Source: Candidatus Bathyarchaeota archaeon (GTDB lineage Archaea; Thermoproteota; Bathyarchaeia; 40CM-2-53-6). From it: 36,938 bases of DNA. The notes beneath the pieces are model-generated. The model searched no databases. It had not been told where the DNA came from and worked only from the letters and a program-made list of their open reading frames with translations. Position 1 is the first letter of the stretch, and each line of letters starts with the position of its first letter. Made by a program: the position numbers and the translations under genes. The stretch spans positions 1-36,938 of the forward strand of contig VBAY01000034.1 in NCBI GenBank assembly GCA_005883085.1, read 5' to 3'. Positions 27,117-36,102 of this stretch are shown here, one piece after another.

Positions 27117-27464
27117 GCTGGTGTTGCTACTTCGAGCTTCTTCTCGTGGAAGACGATACCATCATGGTTCCTGATCTCTAGGGACGACCGCATGATCCCG
27201 CCGACGCTCCAACAGATGTTCGCCAACCGAATGAACGCCACAACTGATACAATACCAACATCAAGCTATGCCTCACTCGTCTCGCATCCACACGAGGTCT
27301 TCGAACTGATCCAAGCAGCAGCTGGTGCAGGCTTGAGCCCGTCGACGGCAACCACAACGACCCAAACGGCGGCGCAGTGGCTCTCCTCAACAAGAAGTAG
27401 GCTCCGCCAAACTTCCCTCCTTCTTAGCGTCTCGCCCAGGACGCCTTCTTCTTCTCTGAACTAA
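27117..27464 (+). pseudogene. C-terminal remnant of an alpha/beta-hydrolase
   Basis: Open frame from 27117 reads …SWKTIPSWFLISRDDRMIPPTLQQMFANRMNATTDTIPTSSYASLVSHPHEVFELIQAAAGAG, the C-terminal signature of alpha/beta-hydrolases, with no N-terminal domain; in-frame stop at 27114-27116. Confidence 0.65.
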
Positions 27465-27517
27465 TAGTTACTTCAAGGTTAAACGCTAGGCTGCCAAACA
27501 GCAGAATCGTCCCCTGA

Positions 27518-28114
27518 ATGATTCCGAAATATTTCTTTCTGACGAAAGGGGTTGGAAAGCACAAAGAGAACCTGGCCAGTTTCGAGCTGGCTCTCCGTGA
27601 CGCGGGGATTCAACACTGCAATCTCGTTCCGGTGTCGAGCATAATTCCACCCGGCTGTAAGCTGATCCCGAAAGAGAAAGGTATCCAGATGTTGCATCCT
27701 GGTGAGATTACGTTTGTCGTGCTCGCGAGGAATTGTACGGATGAGCCGCACAGGCTGATAGCCTCATCTATTGGCATCGCTATTCCCTCCGAAGAGAACC
27801 AGTATGGATATCTCTCTGAGCACCATTCTTTCGGGCAACCGGAAGAGATTGCGGGAGACTACTCAGAAGATCTCGCAGCCAGCATGCTGGCGACTACTAT
27901 GGGTGTCGCGTTTGATCCTGCAACCGCTTGGGACGAGAGAAAGCAACTGTTCATGTCCAGCGGCCTGATCATCAAGACGACCAACATGACGCAGTCTGCC
28001 ATAGGGGACAAGAGTGGGCTCTGGACCTCGGTTGTGGCAGCCGTCGTATTTCTGCCCGCAACCCCCGCTTCGGTACAGGACCTTCTGCCTCAGTCAAACC
28101 AACCTGCAGTATGA
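27518..28114 (+). CDS. pdaD: Pyruvoyl-dependent arginine decarboxylase
   Basis: [47 protein letters not shown] (Ser-Ser self-cleavage site) and [16 protein letters not shown]. Confidence 0.93.
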   Translation: MIPKYFFLTKGVGKHKENLASFELALRDAGIQHCNLVPVSSIIPPGCKLIPKEKGIQMLHPGEITFVVLARNCTDEPHRLIASSIGIAIPSEENQYGYLSEHHSFGQPEEIAGDYSEDLAASMLATTMGVAFDPATAWDERKQLFMSSGLIIKTTNMTQSAIGDKSGLWTSVVAAVVFLPATPASVQDLLPQSNQPAV

Positions 28115-28162
28115 CAATCTGTAGACGCTGAAAAAGAGTCAATTTTCTTCGATCTTACCGCG

Positions 28163-28348
28163 TTACTTCCACTTTGTGAGTATCTCTTCTCTGCGGAAAG
28201 TAGCTGTGCCAATGCGAAAGAGAACAAGGTCAACGGTCGCGAGAATAGCAGAGATGATGAGAAGATTGTTGGTGTTGAGCGATACCAGGCCTATCTCACC
28301 TGCCACGTAGATGACCATGAATGGGAGGAACATGAGAACTCCGAACAT
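28163..28348 (-). CDS. Small two-helix membrane protein
   Basis: MFGVLMFLPFMVIYVAGEIGLVSLNTNNLLIISAILATVDLVLFRIGTATFRREEILTKWK; the longer listed ORF reads antisense into the M20 gene. Confidence 0.55.
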   Translation of the reverse strand: MFGVLMFLPFMVIYVAGEIGLVSLNTNNLLIISAILATVDLVLFRIGTATFRREEILTKWK

Positions 28349-28474
28349 GCAAGCGGTCGCTCGTGGATGCGTGCGCCAGTTTAAGGATGAAGGCCCCCTC
28401 CACGTATAGACAGAACTCGTTGGGCCGGGGAATGATAGAATTGTTGATATCTGGTTCGAACTCTCCTTATCCTG

Positions 28475-29872
28475 TTGATTCCGGTGGCCAAGGCTCCAAG
28501 CGAGACAGTTACTGAACGGAAAGACGAGGTTTTCCATGAGATAGATTCTAGTAGCGACAGGTTTGTTGAGAAGCTCCAGACGCTTTGCAGACAGCCTAGC
28601 GTGTCTGCCCAGAACCTTGGACTCAATGAGACTGCGCGACTTGTTAGCAAGTTCCTCCAGGAGACCGGCCTCACGGTAGAACAGTTCTCCCCGAGCAAGG
28701 GTCCGCCAGTCGTGTTCGGCGAGCTCCCTTCGAAGACGGGTAGAAAGACGCTTGTGATCTATAATCACTATGATGTGCAGCCAGTTGAGCCTGTCGAGTT
28801 GTGGAAGAATGCTCCGTTCTCGGCAACAGTGGAGGATGGCAGAGTCTATGCGAGAGGAGCGAGCGATAACAAGGGAAACATCGTCTCTCGATTAATGGCG
28901 ATTAACGCGTTCCTGAAGGTGACTGGAGACGTTCCCTGCAATATTAAATGGGTGATCGAAGGTGAAGAAGAGATTGGTAGCCCCCATTTCTCCGAGTTCA
29001 TCGCCCGTTACAAGGAGAGGCTGACCGGGGAATCGGCGGTCTGGGAGTTCGGAGGCCTAGACTACGAGGATCGTCCACTGATCACCCTGGGTTTGAAGGG
29101 AATGCTCTATGTTGAGTTTAGAGTTCAAACAGCGCTGAAGGATTCGCATTCAGCCCGCGCGGCTGTGGTCGAGAATCCGGCGTGGCGTCTTGTCCGGATG
29201 CTGGACACGATCACGGACGAGGATGGCAGAATCACGGTAGAAGGCTGGTATGACGACGTCAAACCTTTCACTCAAGAAGAGCTGGAGGTCATACGAGTGA
29301 TGCCGCTAGAAGAACATAGTATTCGAGACGAGCTAGGGGTCAAGAACTTCCTCTATGGCCTAACAGGCTTCGAGTTCAAGAAGGCCTTCTACGGAAACCC
29401 TACAGCAAACATCGCTGGAATATGGTCAGGTTACACTGGCCCTGGACACAAGACAGTTCTTCCATCCGTGGCCCAGGCGAAGATGGACTTTCGCCTAGTG
29501 CCAAACCAGGACCCGGTAAAGCTGGCGGGGAAGTTGAGGCAGCACTTGGTCCGGCACGGATTTGCTGATGTTGAGGTGAATCTTCAGGCTGAGAATCCTG
29601 CTGCCCGGACGCCTATCGACGCTCCGATAGCGAAGATTGCAGCCCGTGCTGGGAGAGAAGTTTTTCGCAAAGAACCTGTGACCCTAGTCACCTCGGCGGC
29701 TTCGGGTCCCATGCACTATTTCACAAACACCCTAGGGCTGCCGACTGTGGCCATTGGTTGCAATCATGCCAAGAGCAATACTCATGCTCCCAACGAGAAC
29801 CAGAGGATCGACGTGTTCGTTCAAGGAAGCAAGTGGATAGCACGGGTCATCGAAGAATTCGCTAAAGCCTAG
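28475..29872 (+). CDS. M20 family metallopeptidase/dipeptidase
   Basis: VIYNHYDVQPVEPVELW, YARGASDNKGNI, WVIEGEEEIGSPHF. Confidence 0.92.
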   Translation: MIPVAKAPSETVTERKDEVFHEIDSSSDRFVEKLQTLCRQPSVSAQNLGLNETARLVSKFLQETGLTVEQFSPSKGPPVVFGELPSKTGRKTLVIYNHYDVQPVEPVELWKNAPFSATVEDGRVYARGASDNKGNIVSRLMAINAFLKVTGDVPCNIKWVIEGEEEIGSPHFSEFIARYKERLTGESAVWEFGGLDYEDRPLITLGLKGMLYVEFRVQTALKDSHSARAAVVENPAWRLVRMLDTITDEDGRITVEGWYDDVKPFTQEELEVIRVMPLEEHSIRDELGVKNFLYGLTGFEFKKAFYGNPTANIAGIWSGYTGPGHKTVLPSVAQAKMDFRLVPNQDPVKLAGKLRQHLVRHGFADVEVNLQAENPAARTPIDAPIAKIAARAGREVFRKEPVTLVTSAASGPMHYFTNTLGLPTVAIGCNHAKSNTHAPNENQRIDVFVQGSKWIARVIEEFAKA

Positions 29873-30033
29873 AATATTGTCGAGGCTCCACAAAGTCAGA
29901 CCTTAAACGAAACTCTTTGACGTCAACTCTCCTCGAAGGTTCAACTGGGTCTGCTGGCGAATAGACGATTGGGCCGCCACCGGCTGCGGATCTTCGTCCT
30001 CTAGCGCGAAGGGATGGAGAAGCAACCTCCATT
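29869..30033 (-). CDS. Possible 54-aa Arg/Pro-rich protein MEVASPSLRARGRRSAAGGGPIVYSPADPVEPSRRVDVKEFRLRSDFVEPRQYSRL
   Basis: ATG-TAG ORF on the minus strand, convergent with the M20 gene; below the track length cutoff; no clear SD. Confidence 0.3.
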
Positions 30034-30245
30034 ATGTTAGGCTAAAAACCCGACCTCGAATTGTTGTTGGCACGAAAGACGTGTAAATTATTCATTGTAA
30101 GTATCAGGATAGAGAGTGGAAGAATATGCAAGCGTTGGATTGATTGATGTATCTCTCGAAGACGAAGGCTGTTTGAAGCGCGAGTCAAATCTGTATTCAC
30201 TTGTGTACATGCTGTTGATATTTCACAGTCATCACGCACCATTCC

Positions 30246-31883
30246 ATGAATTCGAGGATAAGCAAGTTTCCTCGCTCAATTATGGTAATGCTGATAGTTG
30301 TCCTATCCGCGTTGGTGGTCTCCATGCCCCACGTTGTTAGTGCGACTCCTTCCTTAGGATTAGACGGAGTGGGAAAACCGGGTGGATGCTGTGTTTCAGA
30401 ACTGCTCACAACAAACAATGCCAATGATGTGATAGTTGTTGTCGTCGAGTGCGGCTACATATCGTGTAGTGATAACGTGTCTTCTGTCACAGATAGTAGC
30501 GGCCTGGACTACACTCTCCGCGCATCATTTGCTCCCAATGATAGACTTTGGGAATACTACGCTATTGCGCCCGCGCCCCTCTCATCTGACAATATCACCG
30601 TGTTAGCCTCAGGTCCGCGCTTTTACGGGTTCATGGCTTTCGCGATTGAGGGGGTTAACACCGCAACAGTATTCGACGCTAGCCCTTCATTGCCCGCGGT
30701 GGCAGCTTGCGCGGGTCCTGGCCCAAATGACTGCACCGTTTCAGCGGAAACATCCGCCGTAGACTTCGTCATAGCGAGTACAGCGATAAACGACGCGGGC
30801 GCTTGCACTGCATCAACCGGTTTCACCGAGGTAACTCCGGCCGGAGGCTCTTTAGACATTGATTATCAGATAGTTGACACATTGGGGGCCAAAACCTATT
30901 TCACTTGCAGTGGGACCGATCCTACAGCAATCGTGCTCGACGCCCTAACTTCATCGAACCCTCATGCGCCAATTTTCATAGATGGGAATAGTGGGTTCAC
31001 CGCTGAGAATGGTGTCACGGGCGGGACCGGGACTAGTGACGATCCGTACATGATAAGCGGCTGGACCATTCAGGCCCAAGACTACGGAATTGAGATAGCC
31101 GACACAACAGTATACTTCACCATCACCAACGTTACCATATCGTGGGGTGGCGACGGCATCGTACTCTCTTCCATACAAAACGGCGTTGTCCAGAACTCGC
31201 ACATTTCAGTCCAGGGCATCGGTATCGGAGTCGAAAATTCTGTCAATTTCCAGCTTACAAGTAACGATGTCCGTTCGGGAGGACTGGACGAGTGTGGAGG
31301 TGCACCCGTGTGCGAAAGGTGGGGGGCGATCTTTCTCAACATGTCAAGCAGCTTTGATGTCAGTAACAACAGTCTAGAGGGTGGCCCCGGTGCCATCAAC
31401 GGCTTCAATTTGAGCGATGCCAGCATAGTTGGAAACACGGGTGGAGGGGAGGACGGAATCACCCTGCATCATCTCTCCGGCTTCCTGGTAAGCCAGAACA
31501 GTATTCGGGCCCACACCCCGATCGCTGTCTCTAGCTGCGGCGACTTGACCATTGAGAATAACGCCCTAGATTCTCCGAATGCGGGAATTATGATCTCTAA
31601 CTGTAACAATGTTCTCGTCTGGAACAATACAGCAAATGTCAGTGGGGGCGAGGAGGGTATTTGGGTGACAGGGTCGGACAGCATAAGCATCACAGCGAAC
31701 ACACTATCGCACAATACCAACGGAATCCGACTATCGAACTTTGCCACCGGGAACACGATTACCGGTAATCTAATCAGCAATAATCAATGTGGAATTCAAA
31801 CCGACTCATCATCAACCGTCGACCAGAACTACGTAGCCGACAACACGTTTGCCGGAAATACTCAAGACTATTGCAGCCTGTAA
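30246..31883 (+). CDS. Exported NosD-like right-handed beta-helix protein
   Basis: Signal peptide, N-terminal beta domain, then repeated NN-type coils (ITNVTISWGGDGIVLSS…VQNSHISVQGIGIGVENS…SITANTLSHNTNGIRLSN). Confidence 0.82.
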   Translation: MNSRISKFPRSIMVMLIVVLSALVVSMPHVVSATPSLGLDGVGKPGGCCVSELLTTNNANDVIVVVVECGYISCSDNVSSVTDSSGLDYTLRASFAPNDRLWEYYAIAPAPLSSDNITVLASGPRFYGFMAFAIEGVNTATVFDASPSLPAVAACAGPGPNDCTVSAETSAVDFVIASTAINDAGACTASTGFTEVTPAGGSLDIDYQIVDTLGAKTYFTCSGTDPTAIVLDALTSSNPHAPIFIDGNSGFTAENGVTGGTGTSDDPYMISGWTIQAQDYGIEIADTTVYFTITNVTISWGGDGIVLSSIQNGVVQNSHISVQGIGIGVENSVNFQLTSNDVRSGGLDECGGAPVCERWGAIFLNMSSSFDVSNNSLEGGPGAINGFNLSDASIVGNTGGGEDGITLHHLSGFLVSQNSIRAHTPIAVSSCGDLTIENNALDSPNAGIMISNCNNVLVWNNTANVSGGEEGIWVTGSDSISITANTLSHNTNGIRLSNFATGNTITGNLISNNQCGIQTDSSSTVDQNYVADNTFAGNTQDYCSL

Positions 31884-32422
31884 TACTAATCGGATACTAA
31901 CGTACCGGGGCCGAAGTTACTGAGCACGAATAGTTCGGAAATTGCACGTGATGTCCGAGGCTTCGGAACAGACTGTTCGACCGCATGACCAACCCAACCC
32001 CAAAAAAAAACGTCCTCAAAGTTCACGAAGGCCGGACCCTTGAGGAGGATTAGAAAGCCTCAACACATTTGACAGTATTCAAGTATCCAACGAACTTCTC
32101 CGGTTGAACCGCTCGACCTACATCGCCAAAATGGCAACGACTGGATTTTTCGCTCATCTCAATCGCTGCAGACGAATCTAGAGTGTCTCACAATCTCTGG
32201 GATTGTTCCCGATAGCTTTGGGATCTGCGCAGTCTTGCTCGCCGAAGCCGAATTATCGCTAATAGCTTGATGAGGATGAAACTAGTCCTTCCCAGTCATA
32301 TTACAAAGGAGCTCTGGTATTACAAGCATTTATTCGACGCGAGCCGGATGTGTCCATAGGGGCTTCCGGCCTCGTCAACGCTTCTTAGCGCGGCTTTCGC
32401 CGGCCTAGTCGGAGGCATCTTC

Positions 32423-32830
32423 ATGACTATGTTCGAGTACCCCTTTTGGAAAGCATGGGGAATGAATGGGGTGGCCGAGTGGCAAACCAACTGGGTAATC
32501 CTCTCTAAGCTCACAAGAGCAAGCCCAGACAGAACCCGGGGACCAAGAATCTCATGGATCATTACCCTCCATTTGTGGCATGGAGTTGCGGCCGGTATCG
32601 TGTTCGGACTTCTTCTACCCCTTTTAACGCTGCTACCCGCTGGGAACTTCTCGGTTCTTCTGGATGCTGTAGTCTACAGTATTGCACTCTGGATCATCTT
32701 CATTTTTGCACCTCGGAGATCGTTCGAGTCTGCAGGCGATACGCGAATTTCCGATCACGGCCTATTGCTCGCCTTGGCGTCCCACCTCGTCTATGGCGTC
32801 TTTCTTGGACTCTTGGTGCCTCTTGCCTAG
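32423..32830 (+). CDS. Multi-pass membrane protein, 5' end unresolved
   Basis: Three or four TM helices; the first helix (STLLSAAFAGLVGGIFMTMFEYPFW) begins upstream of the listed ATG in the same frame. Confidence 0.6.
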   Translation: MTMFEYPFWKAWGMNGVAEWQTNWVILSKLTRASPDRTRGPRISWIITLHLWHGVAAGIVFGLLLPLLTLLPAGNFSVLLDAVVYSIALWIIFIFAPRRSFESAGDTRISDHGLLLALASHLVYGVFLGLLVPLA

Positions 32831-32873
32831 ACGGGCAGGCCTTACTTCCCAAGCTGATGCGTAAAGAGTTGCT

Positions 32874-33275
32874 TCAGTGACCCCAGTTGAGCGGGACTTG
32901 TTGTCTTCCTGTCTGTAAGACCCAGTAGTCATGTAGTTCCTTGCACAGTCCGTTCTTAGCGAAGCGTAGCATTACGCAACCTGCGAGGGTTACGTCTTCC
33001 ACTTTTTCTTTCATCGTGGTCCAGTATTCAACAGCGGCTCGGGAGCCTTCCACGACCGGCTTTCCAAAACGAACCTCGTATACCTGTCCGACATCCAACG
33101 CCCCCAGCGTGTAGTCCAGGATACTCTTCCTGCCATGGGTCACCGGCCGGAATGGATGGGAGTGATAGACGGCGTCCTCGGTGAAGAGCGCCGCAATCGC
33201 TTTTGCATCTTTCTTCAGCCATGCTTTCGTGTAGTTACGGATCCACCTGGTAACAGTCAACCTGGTGCTGGTCAT
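32874..33275 (-). CDS. SnoaL-like/NTF2-fold protein
   Basis: WIRNYTKAWLKKDAKAIAALFTEDAVYHSHPFRPVTHGRKSILDYT. Confidence 0.8.
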   Translation of the reverse strand: MTSTRLTVTRWIRNYTKAWLKKDAKAIAALFTEDAVYHSHPFRPVTHGRKSILDYTLGALDVGQVYEVRFGKPVVEGSRAAVEYWTTMKEKVEDVTLAGCVMLRFAKNGLCKELHDYWVLQTGRQQVPLNWGH

Positions 33276-33351
33276 CTTCAGACCATCCTAAGTCAACCAT
33301 CCTGTTTCACCGGAAATAAGGCCTTGTCAGCCCTGAAACCTGGTGTAGGAT

Positions 33352-34416
33352 GTGTCTGGGACGAACTATCGTCAGTTTATTATTCTGTATTCCGAGGGGC
33401 TATCGCTTCGCCTGTTGATCAGTCTCACACTTCTCAAGTCTAACGGAGATGCGGGAGCGGAGACCTTGAAGGGGTTTCCTCGGGAGGTGAGGCAGGGGGA
33501 GCTGCTCTGGGTTGATGCTGAGAGCCCGACAGAGCAGGAGATGGCCGATCTGAAGCAACGGTTTGGACTCGATGATTACGCTGTTGAGGATGTGGTCCAT
33601 AAGAATCAGAGGCCGAAACTGGAAGACTATGGAAAGAATGTCTTCGCAGTCATCCACGTACCAGTTGAAAAAAATCGGAAGGGCGAGATAGTAGAGCTCT
33701 TCATGTTCTTCCAGAAGAACTGGATCATAACAATCCACTCCGTGGAGTCGGAACTGATCCATGCTGTGGACTCGCGGATAAGGACAAGAGGTCTTTCTCC
33801 CCTCACGACCACTCCCTCGCCTGACCTCTTGTTCTATGTTTTCTTGGATTTTGCGGTTGACGCGTACTATCCCATCCTAGACGAAGTGGAGAATCGGCTT
33901 GAGGAACTCGACAAACAAGCGGCTACGACCTTCAAGACACGGGTAAAGAGAATGGAGAACATCATCAGTATCATAACCACGATTGAAGCTGTGCGAAAGC
34001 GGCTGATGAAGCTCAGGCACTCTCTCACACCCACGAGGGATATGCTTGGAATGGTGATGCGTGGAGCGGTGCCTTTCGTCGCTGATACAAGTCTCAGGAG
34101 CTTCAGAGACGTTTACGATCACTCATTTCAGCTGTTGGAAACGATCGATAACGATAGAGACAGGACAAGCGATGTTCGCGACCTCTACATCAGCCTCCAT
34201 TCAGCCTCGACAGACAATACTATCAAGGTGCTTACACTTGTCGCAACAATATTTCTCCCACTCACTCTTCTTGCAGGAATCTACGGAATGAACTTCAGCC
34301 CAGGCTTCTTCCAGCCCGGGTCGAGCGACCCACTCGGATTCTACATCCTCATCCTAGCAATGTTCGTCATATCGCTGGGATTTGTCTCCTACTTCAAGAG
34401 AAGCGGCTGGATCTAA
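33352..34416 (+). CDS. corA: CorA-family magnesium/divalent cation transporter
   Basis: VEDVVHKNQRPKLEDYGKNVFAVIHVP and C-terminal YGMNF with two TM helices. Confidence 0.92.
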   Translation: MSGTNYRQFIILYSEGLSLRLLISLTLLKSNGDAGAETLKGFPREVRQGELLWVDAESPTEQEMADLKQRFGLDDYAVEDVVHKNQRPKLEDYGKNVFAVIHVPVEKNRKGEIVELFMFFQKNWIITIHSVESELIHAVDSRIRTRGLSPLTTTPSPDLLFYVFLDFAVDAYYPILDEVENRLEELDKQAATTFKTRVKRMENIISIITTIEAVRKRLMKLRHSLTPTRDMLGMVMRGAVPFVADTSLRSFRDVYDHSFQLLETIDNDRDRTSDVRDLYISLHSASTDNTIKVLTLVATIFLPLTLLAGIYGMNFSPGFFQPGSSDPLGFYILILAMFVISLGFVSYFKRSGWI

Positions 34417-34560
34417 GCTGATGCCCTTGGCTTTAGCAGCATCATAGATAGAACACATCTTTCGATGGGCGGATCCACGATGGTTGTGATCCTACTCACC
34501 CCGCTGATCGTCGGTTTCCCTGTAAAGGACCGTTCCATTGCTCTTTGTTGTCTAAAGTGT

Positions 34561-34582
34561 TTGTGTACGCAAAAGTATACAA
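34561..34582. repeat. Hairpin TTGTGTAC-gcaaaa-GTATACAA
   Basis: 8-bp arms with one G:U-type mismatch, nested inside CGTTCCA (34531-34537)…TGGAACG (34607-34613). Confidence 0.45.
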
Positions 34583-34656
34583 CTAATTTTACTCCAAATT
34601 GGATCGTGGAACGAACATGATCACCTGCTAGTTCCATCAATCCTTCGACTATGTTA

Positions 34657-34670
34657 TGTTGTTAACAACA
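34657..34670. promoter_or_regulatory. Perfect 14-bp palindrome TGTTGTTAACAACA
   Basis: Read directly; about 119 nt upstream of the zinc-finger gene. Confidence 0.5.
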
Positions 34671-34718
34671 AGTGTCTCATGTCAAACCACATAAAAAAAT
34701 CGGGTTATGTCGAAATCC

Positions 34719-34730
34719 GAGAATATTCTC
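34719..34730. promoter_or_regulatory. Perfect 12-bp palindrome GAGAATATTCTC
   Basis: Read directly; about 59 nt upstream of the zinc-finger gene ATG. Confidence 0.5.
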
Positions 34731-34788
34731 TTGCGGAACATTCCTTATCTTTCATTCTACTCATTGATGGCTAAGAGAGATTGGAAGC

Positions 34789-35139
34789 ATGGCGTTGGAC
34801 AGGCAGGTAGAACAGAAGAATCCAATAGATGAAGCACGGCTCCCGGGTCCGCTTTCTCTGCTGACAGCAACTGTTGATGCCCCATTGCTGATTCAGGACC
34901 CAACTGGCGCTATTCCAAGAATAGGAGAAGTCTCACCCTCTTCGCCGTCTAGCGGAAATGGAATGAAACCTCGGAGAATCCGACGGCTCAAAGACAAACT
35001 TGTCTGCCTAGAATGTGGCCGCGGCTTTCGTCCTGAAGGGGGGAGTCACGTGATCTGCAATGCTTGTGGTCTCAAGGCCTGGGGAACCAAGCGAGCTGAA
35101 GAATACAAGACCCTGGTAAGCATGATCACCGGATCATAG
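34789..35139 (+). CDS. GATA-like zinc-finger protein
   Basis: CLECGRGFRPEGGSHVICNACGLKAWGTKR (C-x2-C-x13-C-x2-C with CNACGLK), after a low-complexity N-terminus. Confidence 0.7.
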   Translation: MALDRQVEQKNPIDEARLPGPLSLLTATVDAPLLIQDPTGAIPRIGEVSPSSPSSGNGMKPRRIRRLKDKLVCLECGRGFRPEGGSHVICNACGLKAWGTKRAEEYKTLVSMITGS

Positions 35140-35206
35140 TTCTAGATCAATCAATCTCAAACGAGCGATCTCCGCGTGCCCTCTGAGAGGTAGGCTCCTA
35201 CAGTCT

Positions 35207-35644
35207 TCAATGTTTAGATCGGGAGGCACGCTTGGTGCCACTATGGGCAACTGCGCACCGTCTTATCTTCCGCTTGATCTTTGGGACGGGATCCACCCCA
35301 TGGGTCCACGCCGCCTTGACCAGCTCCTTGAAGGCCGAATTTCTCGTTTCTTCAAAGGTTCTAATCCTGACGTGCCGTGCTCGTTTGCCGCTGCCTTGGA
35401 GTAGGTGGTGCAGGTCGTCGAGCTGTGCTCCGAACAAGAATCCGAGCGTGACATACTTCTCCATCGGAGAAATGTAGCAGATACGCTTGAGCGGAGAATC
35501 GTCAAGTGAGTAGTTGATGGCGTCATAGTAAAGGAACTCGTGAGCTCGAGGCAGAGTTTTTCTGGCCATCTTGCGCAACTCTAGGGTTATTTTCCGAACT
35601 CCCTCAGGATAGTTCGAAAGAAATTCTTTCACAACGTCGACCAT
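35207..35644 (-). CDS. DUF1801-family protein
   Basis: VVKEFLSNYPEGVRKITLELRKMARKTLPRAHEFLYYDAINYSLDDSPLKRICYISPMEKYVTLGF. Confidence 0.75.
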   Translation of the reverse strand: MVDVVKEFLSNYPEGVRKITLELRKMARKTLPRAHEFLYYDAINYSLDDSPLKRICYISPMEKYVTLGFLFGAQLDDLHHLLQGSGKRARHVRIRTFEETRNSAFKELVKAAWTHGVDPVPKIKRKIRRCAVAHSGTKRASRSKH

Positions 35645-35694
35645 AGAAAGTCAACTCCCGCCTTCCAAGCACAAGCCATGAAGGGAGACTTTCT

Positions 35695-35982
35695 TTATTC
35701 TAGGTTTGCCTCTGATCTGGAGCCTCTTTTTCCGGTTGGCCTTGCCCGTTGAAGCATTAATACTGAAAAGGTACATATGAAGAAGCAAATTCCTAATCCT
35801 GTGAACACGTAGACCCACGCATCCCACAGTCCCCGTGCTCCGATGATTGGGAAGTAGTAGACACCGTTGGTTCCGTAGAATTGGGCGATTCCATAGAGTT
35901 CGTCTGCTGTGACCGAGAGTGCCCCAAACCCGTAACAGGCGATTCCAAACAGTATCAGCCATTTCGCTTCAGCCATCATCAT
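35695..35982 (-). CDS. Small membrane protein
   Basis: Two hydrophobic segments and a basic tail (RARPTGKRGSRSEANLE). Confidence 0.55.
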   Translation of the reverse strand: MMMAEAKWLILFGIACYGFGALSVTADELYGIAQFYGTNGVYYFPIIGARGLWDAWVYVFTGLGICFFICTFSVLMLQRARPTGKRGSRSEANLE

Positions 35983-36078
35983 TTCTTTGCAACTATCAGG
36001 AAGATTTCATCCGGGCTCTAATCAAGATAATAGGCGATCACTTGGGTGAGATGCATAGAAATCAACAGGGCTTCATAT

Positions 36079-36102
36079 GGAAATCTAGAGATTCAGATTT
36101 CC
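36079..36102. repeat. Inverted repeat GGAAATCT-agagattc-AGATTTCC over the stop codon of the exported protein gene
   Basis: 8-bp perfect arms spanning the TGA at 36095-36093. Confidence 0.5.

Noticed and set aside
30116-30340. 74-aa plus-strand ORF before the NosD-like gene
   Set aside because: Overlaps the signal peptide region of the NosD-like CDS in another frame, with no recognisable domain.
31985-32053. 22-aa plus ORF MTNPTPKKNVLKVHEGRTLEED with an A9 run
   Set aside because: Too short and weak to call; the A9 run may merely be a sequencing-sensitive homopolymer.
32050-32157. 35-aa minus-strand ORF MSEKSSRCHFGDVGRAVQPEKFVGYLNTVKCVEAF and an upstream open fragment
   Set aside because: Could be a decayed gene, but no family was recognised and the signal is too weak to call.
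34413-34640. 75-aa minus-strand ORF in the intergenic region
   Set aside because: No SD or promoter seen and composition is not convincing; the region is better explained by inverted repeats.
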